64,000 bases of DNA. It comes from Pandoraea oxalativorans. Its GTDB lineage: Bacteria; Pseudomonadota; Gammaproteobacteria; Burkholderiales; Burkholderiaceae. Below the pieces are notes generated by a model. The model saw nothing but the letters and a program-made list of their open reading frames with translations. It did not search any database and was not told the origin of the DNA. This document shows positions 49,943 to 59,654 of the stretch, one piece after another. The number at the start of each line of letters is the position of its first letter. The stretch's first letter is position 1. The position numbers and the translations under genes are program-made. The stretch covers positions 5,518,001 to 5,582,000 of the forward strand of contig NZ_CP011253.3 of NCBI RefSeq assembly GCF_000972785.3, read 5' to 3'.

Positions 49943-51249
49943 GGTTCATTGAGCATTACCGGGGAAGGCGGCGCGGATTTTGAGGAAGAAGTATTCCTGG
50001 TCTCGGTAGCCGTAGGCGCGCCGCTTAATGACCTTGATAGTGTTGTTAATGCCCTCAACGATGCTGGTGTTTAGACGATGTCGGCATCTGGCCAGGATGC
50101 CATGCAGATAGCCTTTCAGACGCTGAGCGAAGGTGTTCAAGGGGGCTATTCCGCTTTGCTCGGCCTGCTCGCACCAGTGGTGCCAGGCTTGTTTTGCCCA
50201 GGCAGGTCTTCGGTAGAACCAGAGCCGCTTGAGTTCGTCCCTCAGGACATAGACCGTCAGCAGCGGCTGGTTGGCTTGCAGCAATTCGTCGAGCCGGACG
50301 GCCTGCTGCCGGTCTAGCTTGTCGCGGTTGCGCAATAACAGCCAGCGGCTCGATTTGATGACCCGGCGCGCGGGACGGTCCTGGCGCAGTTGGTTGGCCT
50401 GATCCACGCGCACCCGATCAATGACCTCTCGTCCGTACTTGGCCACGACATGGAACAAGTCATAGACGATCTCCGCCCGTGGGCAGTGGGCCTGGATTTC
50501 TAACTCGTAGGCCGTAGTCATGTCGATGGCTACGGCCTTGATGCGTTGGGCGACCCCACGCGGCAATTGCTCGAAGAACGCCCGAGCCGTCTCGCGTGAG
50601 CGTCCTGGGCCGATCCACAGCACCTGCCTGCTGATCGGATCGACGACTACCGTCGCGTACCGATGCCCTTTATGCAGGGCGAACTCGTCCATCGCTAAAT
50701 ACTCGATCCTGGACCAATCCGGTTCGCGCACTGACGCTCGGAGCCGGGCCTTGTCCAGCGTCTTGACGGTATGCCAACCCAGCTCGAAGAACCTCGCCAC
50801 CGCCTGCACGTTGCTCGATTGCAGCAATTGGCTGCAGGCCGCCGCAAGCCGATCCGTCACCCGCTGGTAGCGACCCAGCCAAGTAAGCCGCTCCAGGCGC
50901 GGGCCACCGCATTGCTCACACAACAAGCGCCGGCGTGGAACATGAAGAACAACCCGGTACTCAAATAACGGCAGATCTCGCACCCGGCGCACCGTGGTCT
51001 CATGGACCTGGCGACATCGTGCGCCGCACTGCTCGCACAGCATCACCTTGGCGGTTGGCTTCAAATAGATCGACAGCGTGCGCCCTGTGCCCTCGGGCCA
51101 CTCCACGCGTTCGACGGCATAGCCCTGCCAGCCTCCCAGCGACTCCAGCAGCTTGCGATCCAGCATCTCCACGCACTCCTGATGGCAAATTCCTGCCATC
51201 AAGAGTACGAAAACTTGTCAAATCCCTCCACGCTATTGCGCGATGAACC
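49943..51249 (-). mobile_element. ISL3-family insertion sequence
   Basis: This 1307-base element has imperfect terminal repeats beginning GGTTCAT on both ends. It is flanked by the 8-base direct repeat TTTTCTTA (49935-49942 and 51250-51257), the duplication length typical of ISL3 elements. Confidence 0.95.
49946..51166 (-). CDS. ISL3-family transposase
   Basis: The 406-residue DDE transposase has the N-terminal zinc-finger pattern MLCEQCGARC and LLCEQCGGPRL. The catalytic acids lie in AMDEFALHKGHRYATVVVD and VAIDMTTAYEL, and the end motif is SIVEGINNTIKVIKRRAYGY. The stop codon lies within the left terminal repeat. The frame is intact, so the element may still be active. The start at 51166 is preferred to an upstream ATG at 51202. 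Confidence 0.93.
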   Translation of the reverse strand: MLDRKLLESLGGWQGYAVERVEWPEGTGRTLSIYLKPTAKVMLCEQCGARCRQVHETTVRRVRDLPLFEYRVVLHVPRRRLLCEQCGGPRLERLTWLGRYQRVTDRLAAACSQLLQSSNVQAVARFFELGWHTVKTLDKARLRASVREPDWSRIEYLAMDEFALHKGHRYATVVVDPISRQVLWIGPGRSRETARAFFEQLPRGVAQRIKAVAIDMTTAYELEIQAHCPRAEIVYDLFHVVAKYGREVIDRVRVDQANQLRQDRPARRVIKSSRWLLLRNRDKLDRQQAVRLDELLQANQPLLTVYVLRDELKRLWFYRRPAWAKQAWHHWCEQAEQSGIAPLNTFAQRLKGYLHGILARCRHRLNTSIVEGINNTIKVIKRRAYGYRDQEYFFLKIRAAFPGNAQ

Positions 51250-51743
51250 TTTTCTTAACCGTCCCGTATCTCTTCAAGATGTGGCAGATACGCTGTGGAC
51301 GACATTCGGCGCGGTCCATGGAAGCTCACGCACGGACCTGTCCCAGTTAGGAATGCGCTCCGTCGGCTATCGGCGCACCTCGCCTTCGGGCGGATCCATG
51401 CAGCCCAGCGAACCATTTCTCGTCGCGCTCAACGTTTCCGGGCTTTCACCTGGCGTATACCACTATCGATCAATTCGCCACGAACTCTCCTACGTCGGAG
51501 ATGCGCCGAGTGACGATACGGTTTGCCGATTGCTCTGCGGTCAAACGGTTGCAAAAGAGCTAGCGTATGGGGTGTTCGTGACCTCTCGCTTTGACAAGCT
51601 ATGGTGGAAATATCCCCACTCACGCGCTTACCGTGTCGCCCTAATGGACGTGGGGTGCCTAGCGCAAACTTTTCAATTGGTGTCGACGGCACTGGGCATC
51701 CAATCATGGGCCACCGGCTACTTTATCGATACTGACGTGGTAA
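51250..51743 (+). pseudogene. SagB/ThcOx-type FMN dehydrogenase, 3' fragment
   Basis: This continues the frame broken by the ISL3 element. The SagB hallmark is RRTSPSGGSMQPSEPFLVAL followed by LSPGVYHYR, and the family C-terminal helix is AYRVALMDVGCLAQTFQLVSTALG. After WATGYFIDTDV the gene is cut by the IS407-like element and its last 30-50 residues are missing. The FMN site is present, but the broken gene cannot make an intact enzyme. Confidence 0.8.
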
Positions 51744-51804
51744 TGCCCCCTGAAATCCACCGCTAGGAGAAGTAGAATTTTCTCGTTAAGAGGGAGTTCT
51801 GCAG

Positions 51805-52071
51805 ATGAAGAAGTCGAGATTCACGGACAGCCAGATACTGGAGGCGCTCAAGCGCGCGGAGGCTGGGCTGGCGGTGCCGGAGCTGTGCCGAGAACTGGGC
51901 ATCAGTTCGGCAACGTTTTATAAGTGGCGCTCGAAGTACGGCGGCATGGACGCGTCGATGATGTCGCGCATGAAGGAGCTGGAGGCGGAGAATACCCGGC
52001 TTCGCAAGATGTACATCGAGGAGAAGCTCAAGGCTGAGATTGCCTCGGAGGCCCTGCAAAAAAAGTTCTGA
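51805..52071 (+). CDS. IS3-family transposase OrfA (IS407-like)
   Basis: This 88-residue helix-turn-helix protein contains [20 protein letters not shown] and [22 protein letters not shown], the DNA-binding half of IS407-group transposases, with a leucine-zipper-like tail. A run of seven A followed by G near its end (around 52060) is a typical -1 frameshift site for making OrfAB. Confidence 0.92.
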   Translation: MKKSRFTDSQILEALKRAEAGLAVPELCRELGISSATFYKWRSKYGGMDASMMSRMKELEAENTRLRKMYIEEKLKAEIASEALQKKF

Positions 52072-52091
52072 AGCCATCTCGTCGGCGCGAG

Positions 52092-52892
52092 ATGGCAAAG
52101 CAAGTTGTGCAACAGCGGCGCGTGTCAATTCGTGTGGCGTGCGCGGTGCTCGGCATCAGCGAGTCGTGCTACCGGTACGCGGCGAAGTTGAACACGGAGA
52201 ACGAAGAGATTGCCGACTGGCTACTGCGTATTACGGGCTGCCATCGCAACTGGGGTTTTCTGCTGTGCTACTTCTACCTGCGTAATGTGAAGGGATTCGG
52301 CTGGAACCACAAGCGCATTTACCGGATTTACCGGGAGCTGGAGCTGAACCTGCGCATCAAGCCGAAAAAGCGGCTGGTGCGCGAAACGCCGCAGCCGCTA
52401 TCGGTACCGGAGGCCATCAATGAAGTGTGGTCGATGGACTTCATGCATGACCAACTGGTTGACGGGCGCAGTATCCGGACGCTGAACGTGATTGATGATT
52501 TCAACCGCGAGGCGCTGGGCATCGAGGTGGATTTCTCGTTGCCATCCGAGCGGGTGATTCGCACGCTGAAGCAGCATATGGAATGGCGAGGCAAGCCGAA
52601 GGTCATCCGGTGCGACAACGGCCCGGAATATTTGAGTGCGGCCATCGTGACATGGACGCAGAAGCAAGGCATCCGGCTGGAATACATCGAGCCGGGCAAG
52701 CCGCAGCAGAATGCGTATATCGAACGGTTCAACCGGACTGCGCGATACGAATGGCTGTCGCAGTACCTGTGGGAGGACCTGGAGCAGGTTCGCGAAGCGG
52801 CGGCCGACTGGATGTGGATTTACAATCACGAGCGCCCGAATATGGCATTGGGCGGTTTTACCCCGAAGCAGCGGCTTGCCATGGTCGCTTAG
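52092..52892 (+). CDS. IS3-family transposase OrfB (IS407-like)
   Basis: The 266-residue integrase-core protein carries the three catalytic acids: D in [12 protein letters not shown] in [11 protein letters not shown] and E in [15 protein letters not shown]. It is probably made as an OrfAB fusion by -1 slippage at the A-run upstream. The gene is complete. Confidence 0.92.
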   Translation: MAKQVVQQRRVSIRVACAVLGISESCYRYAAKLNTENEEIADWLLRITGCHRNWGFLLCYFYLRNVKGFGWNHKRIYRIYRELELNLRIKPKKRLVRETPQPLSVPEAINEVWSMDFMHDQLVDGRSIRTLNVIDDFNREALGIEVDFSLPSERVIRTLKQHMEWRGKPKVIRCDNGPEYLSAAIVTWTQKQGIRLEYIEPGKPQQNAYIERFNRTARYEWLSQYLWEDLEQVREAAADWMWIYNHERPNMALGGFTPKQRLAMVA

Positions 52893-52926
52893 TTTCTACT
52901 TCTGCTGACCGTGGAAAACGGGGGCA

Positions 52927-54125
52927 TTACCGCACATTATGTGCGCATACGCCCTTTCACCTTTTCCTCAAGGAACCGCGTGTTATGCGTTGGTGTGGGA
53001 GGGTCATATCGGTCGGTTCTATCACATGGATGAAGCACTGAATATTCAGCTGCTACGCGATGTCATGTGGGGGCCAGGAATTCGATACGCGTTCGCTTAC
53101 GGCCTCATGGACCCGTCCTTCAAACTACAGCCCGGCGCGGTGAGACTGTCCGACGCAGGAAAACTAATGGCACTGGCGGCCTACTGCGATCACATCAACC
53201 CGACCCCGGAAGAGCAGCAGTTGGTCGATATGTTGCTATCGCACCCAAATGAGATCCCCAAGTTTGGAAAAACCGATTTTCAGGAATTCTCGCAGCACAA
53301 TTGCGGAGTGACGTCGAATGCAGGAAAGCGATTGGCGCGCCTTATTTCCGATGCAATCTACAAGCACTTCGAATCTGCAATACGCGACTGTGTAATACAA
53401 CGCGCACCTTTGCTGATTTCTGGCGGATGCGGCCTGAACTGCGAATGGAATTCCGCCTTAGAAGATACCGGAATGTTCTCGGACGTCTTTGCTCCTCCGT
53501 GTGCGAACGATAGCGGTTCCGCCATCGGCACTGCTGCAGACGCACAGTTTCATTTGACTGGTTCAGCCAAGCTAAAGTGGTCTGTATATTCTGGTCCCGC
53601 CTTCGTTCTGGACGAACTAGAACATGCGGACTTCCATCTGACTCCCGCTACCTCATGTGAGATAGCCAAACAGCTTCATGCCGGCGCGATCCTCGGCTGG
53701 GCAAACGGAAACGCGGAGATCGGACCACGCGCACTGGGAAATCGCTCAATTCTCGCTAGCCCATTGAATCGGGGCACGCTCGAGAGAATTAATCGACTGA
53801 AGCGACGTGAAGGATTCCGGCCAATTGCTCCCATTTGCCGAGAGGAAGAGGTCTCCGAGCACTTCCTTCCTGCTACCCCTAGTCCTTATATGCTCCACTT
53901 CCGGCGCGTATTGAGTACTCACCTGCCCGCAGTCACCCACGTCGATGGCTCAGCCCGGGTTCAAACGCTATCTAAAGAACAAAATCCTGCGCTTCACGAG
54001 GTTCTTTCCAAATTTCGCAAACTGTCGGGGTTCGGTGTCCTTTGCAATACGTCGCTGAATTTCAACGGAACAGGATTCATTAACAGAGCGTCGGATCTAG
54101 CTCGCTTTGCTTTGGACGTCGGGTT
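52927..54125 (+). pseudogene. NodU/CmcH-type carbamoyltransferase, main fragment
   Basis: These enzymes move a carbamoyl group from carbamoyl phosphate, through a carbamoyl-adenylate, to a hydroxyl of a natural product. The fragment begins in the middle of the N-terminal domain (CAYALSPFPQGTACYALVWEG). It contains LLISGGCGLNCEWNSAL and the C-terminal signature GNAEIGPRALGNRSILASP with FRPIAPI. The first ~100 residues are lost at the IS407-like boundary. The 3' end is cut by the IS21 element. Removing it gives LDVGLDGFVIGGSLYMRKQG, the normal family ending. Confidence 0.85.
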
Positions 54126-54210
54126 TGTCACGGATCGGCGTAATGACGCCGGGGATGATCGCCGTAATGGCGCCAGTTTGAAGTGAGGTAAAACGCGGAT
54201 TCGAACGGAC

Positions 54211-54999
54211 TCAAGAATGCGGTTTTTTTGTTGATTTCGCAAGCCGCGTCTGATCGAGGTCAGGCATTGGCCTAGGCGTTCGAAAGCTGTCACCATCGAG
54301 CACGATACGATAGGCGCCGTGTCGCAGGCGATCGAGTGTGGCGGCGCCGAGGATGCGGTTGCCGGCAAACGCATCGCCCCATTCGCTGAAGTCGAGGTTA
54401 CTGGTCAGGATCGTCGCAGCAGTCTCGTACCTTTCCGCGATCAGGTCGTGGAAGTCTTCATCTTGCGGCGAGCGCAGCGGCTTGAGCGCGAAGTCGTCGA
54501 CGATGAGAACTGGTACGCTGACAAGCTGTTTCAGTTTGCGCTCATAGGTACCGGTCGCGCGCGCTGCCTGCAGACTGTTCAATAGCCTGGTCTGCGTGGC
54601 GAACACGACATCGCGTCCTTGCCGGGCGGCGCAATTGCCCAGTGCCTGGGCCAGGTGTGACTTGCCAGTACCTGTTGGCCCGGCAATGAGAATCGCGACC
54701 TTCTCATCGATATAACGGCCGGTAGCAAGGTCGTGAATATGGGTCCGATTCAGGTTTGGCAGCCGGTCGAAGTCGAACGTTTCAAGGGTCTTGCCCATTG
54801 CGAAGCCAGCGCGGGCCAAGCGGGTGCGCAGCTTCTTCTGGTCGCGCCGGGCGACTTCGTCATGCAGCAGCATGGCGAGGAACTCCGTATACGCGAGCTG
54901 GCCGTCAATGGCCTGCCGGTTGCGCTGCTCAAGAGAATCGAGCACGCCGGACAGGCGCAACTGCTTGAGGGCTGTGTTCAGTTCAGGACTGGGGTTCAT
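54211..54999 (-). CDS. istB: IS21-family helper ATPase IstB
   Basis: IstB is the AAA+ target-selection protein of IS21. The 262-residue product has Walker A GPTGTGKSHLAQALG near residue 112 and Walker B VLIVDDFALKPL. The RYETAATILTSNLDFSEWGD segment is diagnostic of IstB. It starts 6 bases after the istA stop. Confidence 0.95.
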   Translation of the reverse strand: MNPSPELNTALKQLRLSGVLDSLEQRNRQAIDGQLAYTEFLAMLLHDEVARRDQKKLRTRLARAGFAMGKTLETFDFDRLPNLNRTHIHDLATGRYIDEKVAILIAGPTGTGKSHLAQALGNCAARQGRDVVFATQTRLLNSLQAARATGTYERKLKQLVSVPVLIVDDFALKPLRSPQDEDFHDLIAERYETAATILTSNLDFSEWGDAFAGNRILGAATLDRLRHGAYRIVLDGDSFRTPRPMPDLDQTRLAKSTKKPHS

Positions 55000-55005
55000 G
55001 GGTGT

Positions 55006-56544
55006 TTAGTGGATCAGCAGGGATTGGAGATTGCGACCGAAGCGGCCGCCGTTGACGTAGGTATCGGTGAGCGTTTGCGGGGACGCTGCGATGGGCTCGC
55101 TTTCCAGACCTTTGTCCAGAATCGTCTTGACCGTTCGCCATCTGGGACTAGCATGGGCCAACGCCCGTTCGCATGCGGCATCCAGCCGCGCGTCACCCAC
55201 CTTGCCACGAAGTCGGACAATCCCCTGCGCACCGCGCAGGTTGACAAGCACCTCATCGTTGAAGAGCGTCAGAATCAGCGCGTGGCAGGCAGGACCGATT
55301 TCTTTGGCCCGCGCCAGACACCATTGCGGATCGTGTTCGAGCCACGCCTGCGCTGCCGGGGGCTGATGATCGCGGACGGTAGAGCGTGCGCCTGGCTTGC
55401 GCAGCCGGGGATGGGTGGCCACGAGTTCGTGCTGATGGAACAGCTGCACGACCGTGTCTGTCGCCTTCACCCACAGCGTCTTGCCGACCAGGGCGAACGG
55501 CACCGAGTAAAGCGCCTTGTGATGCTGGATGTGAGCGTCACGATGAACGGTCACCGTGGACCATGCGGCGAGCACGGGCGGTACATCGGGCAGCGCCGTC
55601 AATAGCGGCTTCTCGATGGCGAAGCGCGCCAGCGGCTGTTCGCGTGTCGTGCCGTGCTCACGAACGCTGGCTTCCTGCATGATCCATTTGCGCAGTTGCC
55701 GATTGGCATCCGGCAGATCACGAAACGCGCGCAGCGGCATGAAGGACTTCTTGACGTATTTGACTCCCGATTCAACGACGCCCTTCTTCTGCGGGTCGTG
55801 CGGGGGACAGGCATCGATCCTGAAGCCATATCCTTCAGCGAGGCCCGCGTAGGAACGCTGGACCTCGGGGTCGTACGTGCATGCCCTGATGATCGCGCAC
55901 TTCGCGTTGTCGATAATGATTCGCCCGGGACAGCCGCCGAACCACTCGAAGGCGCGCCGGTGACAGGCCAGCCACGTCTCGACGGTCTGATCGAACACGA
56001 GTTCGACATACTGATGACGCGACCAGCATAGCGTCATGACGAAGAACCACGTCTTGAGCGTGCGACCTGATTCGTGGATGAGCGCGGGACCGGCGCCGAA
56101 ATCAACCTGCGCGGCATCGGCCGGCGGGAAGTCCAGAATCGTCGTCGCGGTGACACTGCGTTCGGCCTCCAGATGCTTGAGGAAGCGACGCACAGCCGAG
56201 TAGCTGCCGGTGTAGCCATGGTTACGTTTGAGTGCACTGTGAATCGTCGTGCCCTGCACGTCAGCTCCGAACCAGTTGCTGATCTGCTCGCGAAAGGGCT
56301 CGAGCGTCGACACGCAGGTGCTGGGCAGGTGTGGCGTGCGGCCGAACTGGCCGGCGATCACGCTGTCTTGCGGCAGCGGCCGCGACGGATCGAGCCAGCC
56401 GAGCTCTTGCGCGGTGCGCCTTACGGCGGTGAGCTTCTTGCGGCCCATAAGCCCGGCGCGCGCTATGTCGCGGTCGGAATCGCCTTGCCGCATGCGGACA
56501 AGGACTTGGCGGTACTCAAACAATTCGAACCTCCGGTTGGCCAT
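55006..56544 (-). CDS. istA: IS21-family transposase IstA
   Basis: The 512-residue DDE transposase begins MANRRFELFEYRQVLVRMRQG, then DSDRDIARAGLMGRKK (helix-turn-helix). The catalytic core includes AQVDFGAGP, IIIDNAKCA and KKGVVESGVKYV. The frame opens 32 codons upstream, but the start at 56544 matches the family. The gene is intact. Confidence 0.93.
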   Translation of the reverse strand: MANRRFELFEYRQVLVRMRQGDSDRDIARAGLMGRKKLTAVRRTAQELGWLDPSRPLPQDSVIAGQFGRTPHLPSTCVSTLEPFREQISNWFGADVQGTTIHSALKRNHGYTGSYSAVRRFLKHLEAERSVTATTILDFPPADAAQVDFGAGPALIHESGRTLKTWFFVMTLCWSRHQYVELVFDQTVETWLACHRRAFEWFGGCPGRIIIDNAKCAIIRACTYDPEVQRSYAGLAEGYGFRIDACPPHDPQKKGVVESGVKYVKKSFMPLRAFRDLPDANRQLRKWIMQEASVREHGTTREQPLARFAIEKPLLTALPDVPPVLAAWSTVTVHRDAHIQHHKALYSVPFALVGKTLWVKATDTVVQLFHQHELVATHPRLRKPGARSTVRDHQPPAAQAWLEHDPQWCLARAKEIGPACHALILTLFNDEVLVNLRGAQGIVRLRGKVGDARLDAACERALAHASPRWRTVKTILDKGLESEPIAASPQTLTDTYVNGGRFGRNLQSLLIH

Positions 56545-56745
56545 GGGCGCTCCGCTCAGAAAAGAGCGAAGCGTACCCAGTTGGGAAAGTTCGAACCGCG
56601 TTTCACTGCACGACGCAGGTGGCGCCAATACGCCGATCATTACGTGGCACCATTACGGCGATCCTCGACTGGCGCCTTTACGCCGATCCTGCGCTGGCGC
56701 CTATGCGCCGATCATCAATTGGCTCCTATACGGCGATCCGTGACA

Positions 56746-56826
56746 GGGTTAGACGGCTTCGTCATCGGAGGAAGCCTTTACATGCGTAAGCAGGGTGCAA
56801 CATTGACACCTCGAGATCAGCCTTGA
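56746..56826 (+). pseudogene. Carbamoyltransferase, 3' end fragment
   Basis: These are the last 25 or so codons of the carbamoyltransferase, after the IS21 element. The first five bases, GGGTT, are the target copy. The frame continues as LDGFVIGGSLYMRKQ and ends at TGA 56824-56826, which overlaps the TTG start of the exporter gene by four bases. Confidence 0.8.
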
Positions 56827-57471
56827 AACATACCTTTCGCGCACAAAGCTATTCGCGTCTGCTGGCGTCCCGCGCGGTTGGAGCTTCGATCCTATGGATA
56901 GACTTCACATTGATTTTCGAGAGTCTCGCATTTCGCTGGGATGCCGACGCTGTAGTCATTGGACTAGCCATGACGTTTTACGGAGTTCCTGGCGTTCTCG
57001 CTGGCCCATGGATCGGTGCCTTCGTTGACCGTCGTTGTCCCTGGGTCATGCTTCGTTGGAGCTACGTCATTCGCGCGGTCGCCGCGATAGCCCTTTTGCT
57101 CGCACCTACACTTCAGCTATTCCTGATTTGTGTGGCAATGAAAGGACTGGCCAATTTGATTCCTGGCCCAGCCGAGCAGCAATTGTTTCGCCGCCTGCTT
57201 TCCAATGACGCGCTTGCCGGAAACACAAGCAAAGTTACCTTGATCGACCAGATGGCCAAGCTCGTCGCGCCACTCATCGCCGCGATGCTAGCGGCATGGC
57301 ATTTGCCAGGATTCGCAGTGTCTGCCGCACTTGGACTTGCGGGTGTCGTTCTACTTCCTGGACGCGAAGTGTCCACGAAGCACGTCAGAGCCAACGTCCA
57401 CAGACGTCCTGTATGGGCAGTGTTCCATGCCGTACTGCGGGACCACCCCCTACTACGACGTGTATTCACCG
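56823..57471 (+). pseudogene. MFS exporter (EntS-like), 5' fragment
   Basis: The fragment begins with a TTG codon that overlaps the carbamoyltransferase stop. It encodes MKHTFRAQSYSRLLASRAVG followed by the first five or six helices (FYGVPGVLAGPWIGAFVDRR is the motif-A-like loop). The outer IS3 element interrupts it after the TSD base triplet CCG. Joining it to the 3' fragment gives a 398-residue transporter, the normal length for the EntS/siderophore-exporter type. Confidence 0.8.
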
Positions 57472-57499
57472 TGAACCGCCCCGGATTTTGTGGAGATAC

Positions 57500-58703
57500 C
57501 GTCTTGCCCGTCAAGCGATTGCGACGTAGTTCGCCCGATAAGGCTGTCGTGTCTTCAGAACGCCGAAACACAGATGCACAAGCTTACGCATTGCAGCGCC
57601 GAGTATAGACATGGTGGATTTGCCACGCGCTGCCAAGCGTTCACACAATGCCTTGATGTGGGGGTTATAGCGTTTAGCGACGACGGCCGCCATGTAGAGA
57701 GTTGCCCGTACCTTGGGCGGCCCGGCCTTCGATAAACGTGAAGGGCCCTGGATCGACGATCCCGACTGCCTCTGCACCGGCACCAGGCCGAGATACGCCG
57801 CAAGTTGTTCTGCAGAATCGAAGTGGCGCGCGTGCATGATGGCAAGCAGCGTGCGGCCTACCTGAGGGCCAACTGCCGGGATACTTTGCAGCAGCATCAA
57901 GTTTGCTTTAAGGCCCGGATGGGCAGCAATGTGATCATCGATCTCGCGTTGCAGGCTGGCTAAATGGCGCTCCAAAAACTCGATCGTCTCGAGAATCGAA
58001 TGCAGGACTAGCGCCGTTGGAGCCGTGATTTCCGCTTTCTCATGCCGGTTGCGCTCACGCTGAAGATCTTGTGCAAGCGCTTCACGGCGCGCCATCAGTG
58101 CTTGAAGTATGCGAGCCTCGGGCGCTGGAGGACTCCAGCGCATTGGCTGTGCGTGCATCGCAAAGCGCGCTAACACGTGGCTGTCTACCATGTCGTTCTT
58201 CGTGCGCACGCCCATTCCCGTCGCAAAAGCACGCACCTGCGCAGGATTAACGACAGACACGGAGAGCCCGGCATCGTGCAGGCCACACGCGGCCATCTCG
58301 TGATAGACGCCGGTACCTTCGAGCGCGACATGTACGTGGCTCGGCTCGGTGTGTCTCTTGCCCAACCAGCCCAACAGATCGGTTAGGCCGGCGCGGCTAT
58401 TGGCAACAACCTTCGTACTATGCTTGCCGTTTGTCATGTCCAGCAGGCAGCAATCCAGCTTGGCTTTGGCAACATCAATACCGAGGTAGAACATCAATTT
58501 GATCCTTAATCGAGGAATCAATACCAACTCACCCACTTGCCTTGTACATACAGGGTCCACGCCCTTGGCTACCGTTCAGTGTCTGTGCTGGTGAGGGCGA
58601 GGCGAAGGGCATTATCTCCACAGCAAGGTCCAAGCCTTCAGGCTCCAAACATGCTCACTTCACCTCATGTGACGGTAGCTAACCATCACGAAGACGAAGA
58701 TAC
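57500..58703 (-). mobile_element. IS110-family element, copy A, in the left end of the IS3 element
   Basis: This 1204-base insertion lies between the IS3 left terminus and its orfA. AGATAC occurs just before it (57494-57499) and at its right end (58698-58703), which can be read as a short duplication. Confidence 0.8.
57511..58494 (-). CDS. IS110-family transposase A
   Basis: The 327-residue DEDD-type transposase begins MFYLGIDVAKAKLDCCL (first Asp). It has VHVALEGTGVYHE (Glu), RTKNDMVDSHVLARF (two Asp) and the C-terminal serine domain IQGPSRLSKAGPPKVRATLYMAA (core SRLSKAGPPKVR). The frame is intact. The start at 58494 is the family start; the frame opens 22 codons further. Confidence 0.92.
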   Translation of the reverse strand: MFYLGIDVAKAKLDCCLLDMTNGKHSTKVVANSRAGLTDLLGWLGKRHTEPSHVHVALEGTGVYHEMAACGLHDAGLSVSVVNPAQVRAFATGMGVRTKNDMVDSHVLARFAMHAQPMRWSPPAPEARILQALMARREALAQDLQRERNRHEKAEITAPTALVLHSILETIEFLERHLASLQREIDDHIAAHPGLKANLMLLQSIPAVGPQVGRTLLAIMHARHFDSAEQLAAYLGLVPVQRQSGSSIQGPSRLSKAGPPKVRATLYMAAVVAKRYNPHIKALCERLAARGKSTMSILGAAMRKLVHLCFGVLKTRQPYRANYVAIA

Positions 58704-58732
58704 AAGGCTCCAACTCTTGAGAGAATGGAGCC

Positions 58733-59059
58733 ATGAACAAGAGATCGAGCAAGTTTTCCCCGGAAGTCCGGGAGCGCGCAGTGCGCCTGGTGCGCGAGCA
58801 GCGTAGCGAGCATCCGTCGCTGTGGGCGGCGGTCGAGTCGATTGCGCCGATGATCGGCTGCACGCCGCAAACGCTGAACGATTGGGTCAAGCGCGACGAG
58901 ATCGATAACGGCGAACGTGCCGGCCTGAGCGCGAGCGAGCGTGATCGCCTGAAGGCGCTGGAGCGCGAGAACAAGGAATTGCGCAAGACCAACGAGATTC
59001 TCAAACTGGCCAGCGCGTTTTTCGCCCAGGCGGAGCTCGACCGCCGTATCAAGTCCTGA
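58733..59059 (+). CDS. IS3-family transposase OrfA (IS51-like)
   Basis: This 108-residue protein contains [22 protein letters not shown], a helix-turn-helix (core [13 protein letters not shown]), and a C-terminal leucine-zipper helix [20 protein letters not shown]. It is the DNA-binding half of the transposase. The following orfB overlaps in the -1 frame around 59041-59059. Confidence 0.92.
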   Translation: MNKRSSKFSPEVRERAVRLVREQRSEHPSLWAAVESIAPMIGCTPQTLNDWVKRDEIDNGERAGLSASERDRLKALERENKELRKTNEILKLASAFFAQAELDRRIKS

Positions 59060-59654
59060 AAGCCTTCATCGATCAGCATCGCGACACCTTCGGGGTCGAG
59101 TCGATCTGCAAGGTTTTGCGGATTGCCCCGTCGGGTTACTGGCGCCATGCTGCCCAGCTTCGCGATCCATCCAAGCGCTGCGCCCGAGTCAAGCGTGACG
59201 ACGTGCTGTGCCCGGAAATCCAGCGTGTCTGGCACGCCAACATGCGGGTCTACGGCGCAGACAAGGTCTGGAGGCAGATGAACCGGGAGCAAATTCGGGT
59301 GGCCCGCTGCACGGTCGAGCGACTGATGCAGCGGCTGGGATTGCAAGGCGCGGTGCGCGGCAAACGGGTTCGCACAACGATTCCCGATGTCTCGGCACCT
59401 CGCCCGCTGGACCGGGTCAATCGCCAATTCAAAGCCGACCGGCCGAATCAGCTCTGGGTTTCCGATTTCACCTACGTTTCGACGTGGCAGGGCTGGCTGT
59501 ACGTGGCGTTCGTCATCGACGTGTTTGCACGACGCATCGTTGGCTGGCGGGTGAGTCGTACCATGCGCACCGACTTCGTACTCGATGCGCTTGAACAAGC
59601 GCTGTATGCCCGCCAACCGGGCGACGACGGGACGCTGATCCATCACTCCGACAG
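59041..59654 (+). pseudogene. IS3-family transposase OrfB, 5' fragment
   Basis: This is the -1 frame relative to orf[21 protein letters not shown], then [11 protein letters not shown] and the first catalytic Asp in [20 protein letters not shown]. It ends in HHSD, where the IS110 element B was inserted. The joined sequence HHSDRGSQYVS is the normal second catalytic motif. Confidence 0.85.

Larger units (their letters stand above)
51744..52926 (+). mobile_element. IS3-family insertion sequence (IS407-like)
   Basis: The 1183-base element runs from TGCCCCC to GGGGGCA and carries orfA and orfB. The flanking bases are GTAA and TTAC. These extend the inverted repeat, and no direct target repeat is found. 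This fits a deletion at one end. Confidence 0.85.
54126..56745 (-). mobile_element. IS21-family insertion sequence
   Basis: This 2620-base element has terminal repeats TGTCACGGATCGgCG and TGTCACGGATCGcCG, with several further copies of the GATCGGCGTAA-like unit inside each end (multiple transposase-binding repeats, typical of IS21). It is flanked by the 5-base direct repeat GGGTT. Confidence 0.95.

Noticed and set aside
49501..51743. SagB-type gene as an ordinary nitroreductase for xenobiotics
   Set aside because: The N-terminal extension, the RTSPSGG motif and the operon company of a peptide, a carbamoyltransferase and an exporter favour the peptide-modifying subgroup.
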